Shown here piece by piece: positions 1-7,552 of a stretch of DNA of 9,018 bases (within the stretch, counting starts at the first letter, position 1; each line of letters opens with the position of its first letter). The notes under the pieces were generated by a model. It made no database searches. It was not told the origin of the DNA and saw nothing but the letters and a program-made list of their open reading frames with translations. This stretch comes from an uncultured Clostridia bacterium. GTDB taxonomy: Bacteria > Bacillota > Clostridia > TANB77 > CAG-508. The DNA lies in assembly GCA_947630155.1 (NCBI GenBank), contig CANRGM010000043.1, positions 1 through 9,018 of the forward strand. Reading direction: 5' to 3'. The position numbers were made by a program, and so were the translations under genes.

Positions 1-296
1 ACACCTATCAATGCAATTTTAGGCTTGACTAACTCTAAAAATTCTTGTATTGATGAAGATTTTGAGCCATGATGAGCGACCTTTAATATTGTTGAGTTTA
101 ACTGTTTTTTATTATATTTTTCTATAATTCTTTCTTCTGCAATTTTTTCAATATCGCCAGTAAATAATATTGAAATACCACTATAATTCAACTTACATAC
201 AATAGAATTATTATTCAAGACATTATCATTAATCAAATTGTCATCTGGCCATAATACATCAATATATGTGTATTTATCAATAAAAATTTTATTTCC
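1..296 (-). pseudogene. comEC: ComEC C-terminal fragment, out of frame with the rest of the gene and cut by the window edge
   Basis: Seen in the sequence: reading the minus strand from 296 in the frame one base away from the main comEC frame gives 98 uninterrupted codons to the window edge, beginning GNKIFIDKYTYIDVLWP. This stretch contains the motifs expected at the end of the ComEC metallo-beta-lactamase-like domain: NNNSIV, the strand and motif ILFTGDIE, and the metal-site motif KVAHHGSKSS, followed by VKPKIALIGV at position 1. It continues directly from the point where the upstream frame stops (289-291), so the two pieces are one gene broken by a single-base length change. The last few dozen residues lie outside the window. 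It has no start codon or ribosome binding site of its own that would suggest independent translation. Identification as ComEC is firm; whether the break is real or an assembly error cannot be told from here. Confidence 0.85.
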
Positions 297-2364
297 GAGC
301 TTTGACAGATACAACATTTATATTTTTTTCTTTTACTAATTGCAAAAACTGCTTATAATTGTCAGATATTTCTCCTTGATTAGAAATAATGGCTGTTTTC
401 ACCTTTAAATTTTCCATTACAGTAAATAAACCTTTGCAATGATCAGCATCAAAATGTGAAAATATCATATAATCAATAGTCTTTATTTTTCTGTCTAATA
501 AGTATGGTAGTAACACCTTTTCCCCAACATCGTAATTACCAGTTTCACTGCCACCTCCATCTATTAAAATGGTCTTGTTTGTACTGGTTACAATTAAAGT
601 ACTATCTCCCTGTCCAACATCTATAAAATACAATTTCAAGCCAGAATTATTTATTTTTATTAGATTAAATACAATGACAATAACAGAAGAAATTGCGACT
701 ACTTTTATAAAAATTTTATTATACTTTTTCCTATGAATGAAAGCTAGATAAAAAATCATAAGATAATAAATCACTATAAATGCTATGCTTGGTGTGACTA
801 TTAAAAAACGTAATAAAGTCGTATTTGCAGCAATCTCTGCCATTTTATTGAATGTTAGGATACAAATATTAAATAAAAAAGCTGATATTTTTGATATTTT
901 TATTGAAAATGTTGAAAAAATTAGAGTAGCATATCCCATAAAACACATCAAACCTATAATTGGAGTTACTATAAGATTTGAAATCAAAAAAGTTAATGAT
1001 AATGAATTAAAATTGTATAATATAATTGGACAAATGAGTATATTAGCAGATATGCTAAGTATTAAAATTGATTTTATTTTTTTGAGAATTGCATTTAGTT
1101 TAGAATAAGTTGGATTATTCAATTTATTACACAATAATTGTAGCTTAAATTTTGTACCAGCAAACATTTTTACAGAAAAATTATTTAGTTTAGAATTAAA
1201 TAAAACTATTCCCAATGTTCCTAAAAATGAAAGTTGAAAGCCTAGATTTAGTATGTTGTATGGATTTATAATTAGTATTGCTAAACAAGCTATACATAAA
1301 TTATTTATTGTATCTGATTTTCTATAAACAAGTTTAGAAATAATCATTAAACTAGTCATTATAACTGCTCTAATAACAGAAGGAGAACCACCTGTCAACT
1401 GAGCAAAGAATATCAGGAATACAATAAAAAAATATTTACTTTTTCTTTTATCAAATTTTTTTAATAAAAAGCTACATCCTATTATTACATATGTAACATG
1501 CATTCCCGAAATTGCCAAAATATGTGATAAACTAGCATTACTAAACACATTTTTTTGTTTCTCATCTATTAAGCTAGTGTCTCCTAATAAGAGTGCTATT
1601 GCAATACCTGCGTTCGTATCTGGAAGTAATTGTATTAAATTATTTTTTAGCCTATTTCTCAGTTTATTTATCCACATATTAATAGCATGATGTGAATTCT
1701 TTTTTATTACTTTCACATCAGTTATATTAGAATTACAAATCATATATACATTCTTATTTTTTAAATATTGCAAATAATCATATCCCATATAATTTCTTCT
1801 TGTAGCAGGCTTTTCAAAATTTCCTATTCCATATATTAAATCACCATATTCAAGTTTTTTAACATTAGAATTTTTATTTTTCTTAATTTTTAATAATATA
1901 TTAGTATTTTTAAATTTGTTGTTCTGTTCACTATTAAGGGATTTTACTTGTATTATATAATTATAATAATATGAACTTTCTTTTTCTTCATTCATTACTA
2001 CACCTACATAATTAACATCTTCGCCAATTACATTATATAAGTTTCTATACCTAAGTTCTTTTTGATGTATAATTGTATTTGAAATTATAATTACTAAACA
2101 GCAAATAGATACCAATTTAACTCTTTTTCCTATTTTATAACTGCTTTCTTTAATATCGGTTTTACATATTAATTTATCTATTACTCTACTTATGCAACTG
2201 TAATTTGTTACTTTCCCACAAAGTTTCCAAAATATATAATACATAATAATTATAATTACAATTAAAACACATATATAAAGGGTTATATTTATTTCTAAAT
2301 ATAACCCCAATAATATTCCAATTATATATGAGAGTGTAATAATTAACATTGGTCTTTTTTCCAA
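289..2364 (-). CDS. comEC: ComEC/Rec2 family DNA-uptake channel protein (main part, frameshifted near its C-terminus)
   Basis: ComEC is the inner-membrane channel that carries single-stranded DNA into the cytoplasm during natural transformation. Residues here count from the upstream ATG at 2382. Membrane segments lie at about 12-50 and 88-104, followed by a soluble segment (about 115-225) in the place of the OB-fold-like DUF4131 domain. The polytopic Competence domain covers about 260-575, with the family signatures LLLGD (265-269), HILAISGMHV (287-296) and GGSPSVIRA (331-339). The metallo-beta-lactamase-like domain follows with DVGQGDS (588-594), IDGGG (607-611) and SHFDADH (642-648). The frame then stops at 289-291, about 50 residues after the SHFDADH motif, and the rest of the domain continues in another frame down to position 1. 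An in-frame ATG at 2382 exists, but a perfect AGGAGG lies inside that extension, six bases before a TTG at 2362-2364. That start gives MEKRPMLIITLS, close to the usual ComEC N-terminus, so I prefer it. It follows the NlpC/P60 gene by 39 nt and is probably cotranscribed. Confidence 0.9.
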   Translation of the reverse strand: MEKRPMLIITLSYIIGILLGLYLEINITLYICVLIVIIIIMYYIFWKLCGKVTNYSCISRVIDKLICKTDIKESSYKIGKRVKLVSICCLVIIISNTIIHQKELRYRNLYNVIGEDVNYVGVVMNEEKESSYYYNYIIQVKSLNSEQNNKFKNTNILLKIKKNKNSNVKKLEYGDLIYGIGNFEKPATRRNYMGYDYLQYLKNKNVYMICNSNITDVKVIKKNSHHAINMWINKLRNRLKNNLIQLLPDTNAGIAIALLLGDTSLIDEKQKNVFSNASLSHILAISGMHVTYVIIGCSFLLKKFDKRKSKYFFIVFLIFFAQLTGGSPSVIRAVIMTSLMIISKLVYRKSDTINNLCIACLAILIINPYNILNLGFQLSFLGTLGIVLFNSKLNNFSVKMFAGTKFKLQLLCNKLNNPTYSKLNAILKKIKSILILSISANILICPIILYNFNSLSLTFLISNLIVTPIIGLMCFMGYATLIFSTFSIKISKISAFLFNICILTFNKMAEIAANTTLLRFLIVTPSIAFIVIYYLMIFYLAFIHRKKYNKIFIKVVAISSVIVIVFNLIKINNSGLKLYFIDVGQGDSTLIVTSTNKTILIDGGGSETGNYDVGEKVLLPYLLDRKIKTIDYMIFSHFDADHCKGLFTVMENLKVKTAIISNQGEISDNYKQFLQLVKEKNINVVSVKARK

Positions 2365-2370
2365 CAGAAA

Positions 2371-2376
2371 CCTCCT
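2371..2376 (-). promoter_or_regulatory. Ribosome binding site that sets the comEC start at TTG
   Basis: The minus strand reads AGGAGG here, then TTTCTG, then TTG at 2364-2362, a spacing of six bases. The competing ATG at 2382-2380 would place this AGGAGG inside the gene as two arginine codons and has only a weak AAGGG (2392-2388) upstream of it. Clostridial ComEC proteins typically begin with a short Met-Lys-Arg-Pro-like segment just before the first membrane helix, which fits the TTG start. Confidence 0.7.
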
Positions 2377-2403
2377 AGCCATTATTACCCTTATATATTA
2401 GCT

Positions 2404-3885
2404 TTATAAAATTCTTCTTGCCCCCCTGTATTTTGACTTGTTCCAGCTATCAGATAAATTACTTATAATAACTCCTGTAGAACTATCTGATGCATGTATA
2501 AATTGATCATTGCCTATATAAATTCCAACATGACCTATTGTTTTTCCATCATTTGAAAATACCAATATATCTCCTGCTTGCAATTCACCTGTAACCGCTG
2601 TTCCTTGTGTTGCTTGAACTCTTGATGAATGGCTTAATGAATATCCAAAATGTTTATATACATACATTGTTAATCCAGAACAATCAAATGAACTTGGTCC
2701 TGAAGCACCATATACATATCTACATCCTAAAAATTGTTTAGCATATGCCACAATATCATTACCTGATATTCCAGATGTTTCAGTTGATGATTGTGTAGTA
2801 GCTTGTGTTGTAGTTGTTGTAACATTTTGTGTGGCTGAAGATACATTTATTGTTGAATTATCTGTCGTGCTGACCACATTTGACTCTGCACTTGAATTAT
2901 CTGCTTGCTGCTGAGCTGCAGTTCTATCTATATCATTACTTCTAGAAGAAACTTCTTGTTTTTCATCAGAAAGCAAATCTTTTCTGATATAACCACTTTT
3001 TCCATTAACTTCAACCTTATACCAATCATTTTCTTCTCCAACTACATTTACCTGTGTATTAATTCCTAAAGAATCTACTGCACTTGATGATGTATTTGCC
3101 TCACTTCTTACATTTACAGAAGATCCTACACAATACATAGTTTTGGCTGTATAGCCTGCATCTGAACTACTGTTATTTTGCTCATCTTTATTTGCATCAT
3201 CGTTTTGTGTATTGTCAGAGTTTTCAGTGTTATCATTATTTTCTATGTTATCTTCATTTTCCGTATCATCATTATTTTGCTGATCATTATTATCTTTATT
3301 ATCAGTATTGTTTGTAGTTACGTTTTCTGTAGATAACTTATCAATTCTTACCCATCCTGTTACTTTTTCGGCTTTTATATATACCCATAATCCAGCATTT
3401 GATATTAATGTAACTTCATCATCTTTTTGTAATTCTCCTATAAGTTCTGAAGTTAAAACTGGTAATATATATACATTTGTTTTTTCAGCCATTTTATAAG
3501 CTTTATTTGAAGTTGTATTTTCACTAGTCTGATTAGTCATTGAATTTTCGCTATTATCTTGACCAGTTTGATTCGTGTTTTCTTCAGTATTTTGATTATT
3601 AGATTTCTCTGAATCGTTTTCTTTAGTACTAATAAAGGATTTACTAACATAACCAGTTTTACCTTTGAAAGAAACCTTATACCAATCTCCTTCTTCAGAT
3701 AATATCTCAACAGTATCATCTACTGCTAATAAATCAATTACCTCTGCATCTGTTGATGCTGATTCTCTCACTCTTACATTAGCAGCTGTAGATTTACCTG
3801 TGGTAGCAAGTACTGGTATATTAATGAATAATAATAAACCTATTACTATTGCGAACACTCTAATTGAATAACTTATTTTTTTCAT
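2404..3885 (-). CDS. Secreted SH3b-NlpC/P60 peptidoglycan endopeptidase
   Basis: NlpC/P60 enzymes are cysteine peptidases that cut peptide stems of peptidoglycan outside the cell. The protein is 493 residues. A signal peptide covers about 1-27 (basic MKK, hydrophobic core, probable cleavage after VLA). Three SH3b cell-wall-binding domains follow at about 32-86, 130-187 and 246-306; the first and third carry the NVRV/NVRS and GDWYKV/NDWYKV, GYV/GYI signatures, and the middle one is divergent. Asn/Asp/Ser/Thr-rich linkers lie at 88-128, 188-244 and 307-374. The C-terminal NlpC/P60 domain (about 376-493) has the full catalytic set: Cys402 in FDCSGL, His452 in GHVGIYIG and His464 in FIHA. The ATG has an AAGGAG ribosome binding site (3894-3900 including the flanking G) at eight bases. 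It has its own strong promoter and is followed closely by comEC. The exact bond cut and the symbol are not certain. It could serve in growth, cell separation or wall opening near the DNA-uptake channel. Confidence 0.93.
   Translation of the reverse strand: MKKISYSIRVFAIVIGLLLFINIPVLATTGKSTAANVRVRESASTDAEVIDLLAVDDTVEILSEEGDWYKVSFKGKTGYVSKSFISTKENDSEKSNNQNTEENTNQTGQDNSENSMTNQTSENTTSNKAYKMAEKTNVYILPVLTSELIGELQKDDEVTLISNAGLWVYIKAEKVTGWVRIDKLSTENVTTNNTDNKDNNDQQNNDDTENEDNIENNDNTENSDNTQNDDANKDEQNNSSSDAGYTAKTMYCVGSSVNVRSEANTSSSAVDSLGINTQVNVVGEENDWYKVEVNGKSGYIRKDLLSDEKQEVSSRSNDIDRTAAQQQADNSSAESNVVSTTDNSTINVSSATQNVTTTTTQATTQSSTETSGISGNDIVAYAKQFLGCRYVYGASGPSSFDCSGLTMYVYKHFGYSLSHSSRVQATQGTAVTGELQAGDILVFSNDGKTIGHVGIYIGNDQFIHASDSSTGVIISNLSDSWNKSKYRGARRIL
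3187..3276 (-). repeat. Degenerate 18-bp tandem repeat encoding an Asn/Asp/Glu-rich hexapeptide linker
   Basis: Residues 204-233 of the NlpC/P60 protein fall into six-residue units of the pattern N-x-D-N-T-E: NEDNIE, NNDNTE, NSDNTQ and NDDANK, with a looser unit before them. The DNA shows the same 18-base periodicity with substitutions. The segment is an acidic, disordered linker between the second and third SH3b domains. Repeats like this can change copy number between strains. Confidence 0.6.
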
Positions 3886-3921
3886 AATACATACTCCTTC
3901 AATTACTTATTTACCTACTAT

Positions 3922-3950
3922 AGTATATACTTTTTGACAAATAATGTCAA
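3922..3950 (-). promoter_or_regulatory. Sigma-A-type promoter of the NlpC/P60-comEC unit
   Basis: The minus strand has TTGACA at 3950-3945, a 17-base spacer, and TATACT at 3927-3922. The -35 is perfect and the -10 matches five of six. Transcription would start near 3915, giving a leader of about 30 nt that carries the AAGGAG ribosome binding site. It lies downstream of the tuf terminator, so this gene pair is probably a separate transcription unit from the str operon. Confidence 0.8.
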
Positions 3951-4015
3951 TATAATTAATATAAATAAGTCGCTAAAAGTTATTGTTTTACAGAATTGCA
4001 TTTACTTTTTGACAA
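3928..4015 (-). repeat. Pair of 13-bp direct repeats at the NlpC/P60 promoter, possible operators
   Basis: The minus strand carries TTGTCAAAAAGTA twice: at 4015-4003, and at 3940-3928 inside the spacer between -35 and -10. Copy starts are 75 bp apart. In each copy a TGAC half-site lies just upstream, making an inverted repeat: TTGACA-N5-TGTCAA at 3950-3934, overlapping the -35, and TGAC-TT-GTCA at 4019-4010. An identical 13-mer in 90 bp of promoter DNA suggests a regulator binding site. The regulator is unknown. The motif does not fit the WalR box pattern (TGTWAH-N5-TGTWAH). Confidence 0.45.
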
Positions 4016-4032
4016 GTCATTAAAAAGTTGTT

Positions 4033-4080
4033 AAAAACAAAAATAGCAAGGTGTTACAAATTTCTGTAACCCTTGCTATT
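4033..4080 (-). terminator. Rho-independent terminator of the str operon after tuf
   Basis: On the minus strand AATAGCAAGG (4080-4071) pairs perfectly with CCTTGCTATT (4051-4042). An inner stem, GTTACA with TGTAAC, has a six-base loop and one bulged A. The hairpin is followed directly by the tract TTTTTGTTTTT (4043-4033). It begins ten bases after the tuf stop codon, the expected place for an operon end. Confidence 0.93.
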
Positions 4081-4090
4081 ACTATGTTTA

Positions 4091-5293
4091 TTACTCAATA
4101 ATATCAGCAACAACACCTGAACCTACTGTTCTACCACCTTCACGGATAGCGAATCTTAGTCCTTTTTCAATAGCTATTGGTGTAATTAATTCGATAGTCA
4201 TATCGATGTTATCACCTGGCATAACCATTTCTGTTCCTGCAGGTAATTCAATAACACCTGTAACGTCTGTTGTTCTAAAGTAGAATTGTGGTCTATATCC
4301 ATTAAAGAATGGTGTATGACGTCCACCTTCATCTTTAGTTAGAACGTATACTTGTGATGTGAATTTTGTATGTGGATGAATTGTTCCTGGTTTTGCTAAA
4401 ACTTGACCTCTTTCGATTTCATCTCTTTGAACACCTCTTAAAAGTACACCGATGTTATCTCCAGCTTCAGCTTGGTCTAATAATTTTCTGAACATTTCAA
4501 CACCTGTAATAACAGTTTTTGAAGATTCTTTTGCTAAACCAACGATTTCAACTTCGTCTTGTAGTTTAACAACTCCTCTTTCTACTCTACCTGTAGCAAC
4601 TGTTCCACGTCCTGTAATTGTGAATACATCTTCTACTGGCATTAAGAATGGTAAATCTGTTGGTCTTTCTGGTGTTGGTATATAACTATCAACAGCAGCC
4701 ATTAATTCTAATATTGGAGCATATTCTGGTGCATTAATGTCCTTAGAATCTGATTCCAATACTGCTAATGAAGATCCTTTTATAACAGGAATTTCATCTC
4801 CTGGGAAATCATAGCTTGATAATAAGTCTCTAACTTCCATTTCAACTAATTCTAATAATTCTGGATCATCAACCATATCGCATTTATTTAAGTAAACAAC
4901 GATGTATTTAACACCAACTTGTCTAGCTAATAGGATATGCTCTCTTGTTTGAGGCATTGGGCCATCAGCTGCAGAAACAACTAATATAGCACCATCCATT
5001 TGAGCAGCACCTGTAATCATGTTCTTTACATAGTCAGCATGTCCTGGGCAGTCAACGTGTGCATAGTGTCTGTTATCTGTTTCATATTCAACGTGAGCAG
5101 TATTAATTGTAATACCTCTTTCTCTTTCTTCTGGAGCTTTGTCAATCATATCATATGCTTCAAATTGAGCTTGACCTTTCATTGCTAAAACTTTTGTAAT
5201 AGCAGCTGTTGTTGTTGTTTTACCATGATCAACGTGTCCGATTGTACCAATGTTAACGTGTGGTTTGGTTCTTTCAAATTTTGCTTTTGCCAT
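4091..5293 (-). CDS. tuf: Translation elongation factor Tu
   Basis: EF-Tu is the GTPase that delivers aminoacyl-tRNA to the ribosomal A site in the cytoplasm. The protein is 400 residues, the normal full length. The G domain (about 1-205) shows all five GTP motifs: GHVDHGKT (19-26), RGIT (59-62), DCPGH (81-85), NKCD (136-139) and GSSLAVLE (173-180). His86-equivalent chemistry is preserved as the His of DCPGH. Domain 2 (about 210-300) includes TITGRGTVATGRVERG, and domain 3 ends with GGRTVGSGVV. The ATG start is set by AAAGGAGG at 5309-5302 with an eight-base gap. It is the last gene of the rpsL-rpsG-fusA-tuf operon. It lies 174 nt after fusA with a probable promoter of its own, and is followed at once by a terminator. 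Many Clostridia carry one or two tuf copies; this window shows one. Confidence 0.99.
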   Translation of the reverse strand: MAKAKFERTKPHVNIGTIGHVDHGKTTTTAAITKVLAMKGQAQFEAYDMIDKAPEERERGITINTAHVEYETDNRHYAHVDCPGHADYVKNMITGAAQMDGAILVVSAADGPMPQTREHILLARQVGVKYIVVYLNKCDMVDDPELLELVEMEVRDLLSSYDFPGDEIPVIKGSSLAVLESDSKDINAPEYAPILELMAAVDSYIPTPERPTDLPFLMPVEDVFTITGRGTVATGRVERGVVKLQDEVEIVGLAKESSKTVITGVEMFRKLLDQAEAGDNIGVLLRGVQRDEIERGQVLAKPGTIHPHTKFTSQVYVLTKDEGGRHTPFFNGYRPQFYFRTTDVTGVIELPAGTEMVMPGDNIDMTIELITPIAIEKGLRFAIREGGRTVGSGVVADIIE

Positions 5294-5316
5294 TAAATTT
5301 TCCTCCTTTTAATTGT

Positions 5317-5361
5317 GGTGTAGGTTTCCCCTAAATCAAGTTATTAATTTTCTTGAACACC
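5317..5361 (-). promoter_or_regulatory. Possible three-way-junction RNA fold in the tuf leader
   Basis: On the transcript strand, GGTGT (5361-5357) pairs with ACACC (5321-5317) as a closing stem. Inside it lie two hairpins: TCAAG (5356-5352) with CTTGA (5340-5336), and TAGG with CCTA around the loop GGAAA. The fold ends eight bases before the tuf ribosome binding site (5309-5302). The stems are short (four to five base pairs), so this is a prediction by eye that could be chance. Confidence 0.3.
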
Positions 5362-5404
5362 TTTTTTATATTTTTTAAAATTAAAAACTATATTAAACAT
5401 TTGC

Positions 5405-5433
5405 ATTTTATACTATTTTTTATAGTTTTGCAA
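5405..5433 (-). promoter_or_regulatory. Probable internal promoter for tuf
   Basis: In the fusA-tuf spacer the minus strand reads TTGCAA (5433-5428), a 17-base spacer, and TAAAAT (5410-5405). Transcription would start near 5398 and give a leader of about 105 nt. No intrinsic terminator is visible after fusA, so readthrough from the main operon promoter is also expected. An extra tuf promoter fits the need for far more EF-Tu than EF-G. The surrounding DNA is very AT-rich, which raises the chance of a false match. Confidence 0.5.
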
Positions 5434-5467
5434 GTCATTTTTAATAATTTTAGTATTTTTAATAAAA

Positions 5468-7552
5468 TTAATCTTCTTTCTTTGCTCTGCTAGCAACAAT
5501 ATTATCAAGAATAGATTTTGGAACTTCTTCATAATGGCTAGGTTCCATTGAATAAGTACCTCTACCTTGTGTTTTTGAACGTAAGTCTGTTGCATAACCA
5601 AACATTTCTGATAATGGAATAAATCCTCTAACTATTTGGTTTCCACCTCTAGCTTCCATACCTTCCATTCTTCCTCTTCTAGAGTTAATATCTCCAATAA
5701 CATCTCCCATATATTCTTCTGGAACTGTTACTTCAACTTTCATAATTGGCTCTAATAATACTGATTTACCTTGTTTACATCCTTCTTTGAATGCCATTGA
5801 ACCAGCAATTTTGAATGCCATTTCAGAAGAGTCAACATCATGGTATGAACCATCAACTAAAGTAGCTTTGAAGTCGATAACTGGGTATCCAGCTAATATA
5901 CCAGATTCAGCAGCTTCTCTAATTCCATCTTCAACTGGTTTTACATATTCTTTTGGAACAACACCACCAACGATTTTGCTCTCAAATTCAATACCTTTAC
6001 CTGGCTCTAATGGTTCCATTTCTATCCAAACATGACCATATTGTCCACGTCCACCTGATTGACGAATGAATTTTCCTTCAACTTTAACTTTATTTCTAAT
6101 TGTTTCTTTATAAGAAACTTGTGGCTTACCTACTGTACATTCAACTTTGAATTCTCTTTTTAATCTATCAACGATAATGTCTAAGTGTAACTCACCCATA
6201 CCTGCAATAACAGTTTGACCTGTTTCTTGGTTTGTGTATGTTTTGAATGTAGGATCTTCTTCAGCTAATTTTGCTAAAGCAATTCCCATTTTTTCACTAT
6301 TAGCTTTATCTTTTGGCTCAATAGCGATATCAATAACTGGCTCTGGGAATTCCATTGATTCTAATATAACTGGATGTGCTGGATCACATAAAGTATCACC
6401 TGTTGAAACTTCTTTTAAACCAACAGCTGCACCAATATCACCTGCATATACCTTTTCTATATCTTCTCTATGGTTAGCATGCATTTGAAGAATTCTACCA
6501 ATTCTATCTTTTTTACCTTTATTAGCATTTAATACTGTAGATCCTGAATCTAATGTTCCAGAATATACTCTAAAGAAACATAATTTTCCAACAAATGGGT
6601 CTGTAGCAATTTTAAATGCTAATGCTGAGAATGGTTCAGAATCAGAAGTTTTTCTTTCTGTTTCATTTCCATCCATATCAACACCTTTAATATTTGGTAT
6701 ATCTGTAGGTGCTGGCATGTAATCAACAATGTTATTTAAAAGTTCTTGAACACCTTTGTTTTTGTAAGAAGAACCACAACATACTGGAACTACTGTATTA
6801 GCTATTGTTCCTTTTCTTAATCCTTTTTTGATTTCTTCCTCTGTTAGTTCTTCACCTTCTAAATATTTCATCATTAATTCATCATCTTGTTCTGCTGCAG
6901 CTTCAATCATTTTTGCTCTGTATTCTTCAGCCATAGCTTTTAAATCATCAGGAATTTCTTTTTCTTCAATTTCCTTTCCTAAATCATCTTTATGAATATA
7001 AGCTTTCATTTTAATTAAATCTACAATTCCTTGGAAATTATCTTCTGCTCCTATTGGTAATTGAACTGGAATAGCATTTGCATTTAATCTGTCTTTCATT
7101 TGCTCAACACAAGCCATGAAATCTGCACCTGTTATATCCATTTTGTTAACATATGCCATTCTAGGAACTTGATATTTATCAGCTTGTCTCCAAACTGTTT
7201 CAGATTGTGGTTGAACACCACCTTTTGCTGCTAATACAAGTATAGCACCATCTAATACTCTTAAAGATCTTTCAACTTCAACAGTAAAGTCAACGTGACC
7301 TGGAGTATCTATAATATTAATTCTTGTATTGTTCCAAAAACATGTTGTTGCAGCTGATGTAATTGTAATACCTCTTTCTTGTTCTTGAACCATCCAGTCC
7401 ATTGTAGCTTCACCTTCATGAACTTCACCTATTTTATGTGTTATACCAGTATAAAATAGAATTCTTTCTGTTGTTGTTGTTTTACCTGCATCTATGTGAG
7501 CCATTATTCCTATATTTCTTGTTCTCTCTAAAGGATAACTTCTACCAGCCAT
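5468..7552 (-). CDS. fusA: Translation elongation factor G
   Basis: EF-G is the GTPase that drives translocation of tRNA and mRNA through the ribosome and helps recycle ribosomes. At 694 residues it has the usual bacterial length. The G domain carries AHIDAGKT (18-25), RGIT (60-63), DTPGH (82-86), NKMD (136-139) and GSSYKNK (260-266), with the G-prime insertion at about 160-255, as in true EF-G. Domain II follows from about 300. Domains III-V include TGMGEL-like AGMGELHLDI and the domain IV segment SGGRGQYGHV. The protein ends in ASRAKKED. The ATG has GGAGG at 7563-7559 with a six-base gap. It sits 149 nt downstream of rpsG in the standard str order. Both the order and the position argue for the housekeeping copy rather than a tetracycline-protection paralogue. 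Confidence 0.99.
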   Translation of the reverse strand: MAGRSYPLERTRNIGIMAHIDAGKTTTTERILFYTGITHKIGEVHEGEATMDWMVQEQERGITITSAATTCFWNNTRINIIDTPGHVDFTVEVERSLRVLDGAILVLAAKGGVQPQSETVWRQADKYQVPRMAYVNKMDITGADFMACVEQMKDRLNANAIPVQLPIGAEDNFQGIVDLIKMKAYIHKDDLGKEIEEKEIPDDLKAMAEEYRAKMIEAAAEQDDELMMKYLEGEELTEEEIKKGLRKGTIANTVVPVCCGSSYKNKGVQELLNNIVDYMPAPTDIPNIKGVDMDGNETERKTSDSEPFSALAFKIATDPFVGKLCFFRVYSGTLDSGSTVLNANKGKKDRIGRILQMHANHREDIEKVYAGDIGAAVGLKEVSTGDTLCDPAHPVILESMEFPEPVIDIAIEPKDKANSEKMGIALAKLAEEDPTFKTYTNQETGQTVIAGMGELHLDIIVDRLKREFKVECTVGKPQVSYKETIRNKVKVEGKFIRQSGGRGQYGHVWIEMEPLEPGKGIEFESKIVGGVVPKEYVKPVEDGIREAAESGILAGYPVIDFKATLVDGSYHDVDSSEMAFKIAGSMAFKEGCKQGKSVLLEPIMKVEVTVPEEYMGDVIGDINSRRGRMEGMEARGGNQIVRGFIPLSEMFGYATDLRSKTQGRGTYSMEPSHYEEVPKSILDNIVASRAKKED

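Noticed and set aside
286..303. Programmed ribosomal frameshifting as the explanation for the comEC break
   Set aside because: The site lacks a recognisable slippery sequence, a prfB-like CUU-UGA context or an upstream SD-like stimulator. A simple indel is more likely.
785..1108. Plus-strand open frame of 107 codons inside comEC
   Set aside because: It is antisense to a membrane-domain segment that shows clear ComEC motifs, has no ribosome binding site, and encodes an unrecognisable low-complexity product.
3308..3871. Short plus-strand frames and an alternative minus frame (3537-3719) within the NlpC/P60 gene
   Set aside because: They overlap the real gene in its repetitive linkers and SH3b domains, lack start signals, and match no family.
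3922..4019. WalR (YycF) boxes upstream of the NlpC/P60 gene
   Set aside because: The repeated motif has TGTCAA where the WalR pattern needs TGTWAH spaced by five, and no pair with that spacing is present in the promoter.
5413..5601. Minus-strand frame overlapping the 3' end of fusA, and similar plus-strand frames inside fusA and tuf
   Set aside because: These are reading-frame shadows of highly conserved genes with no ribosome binding sites.
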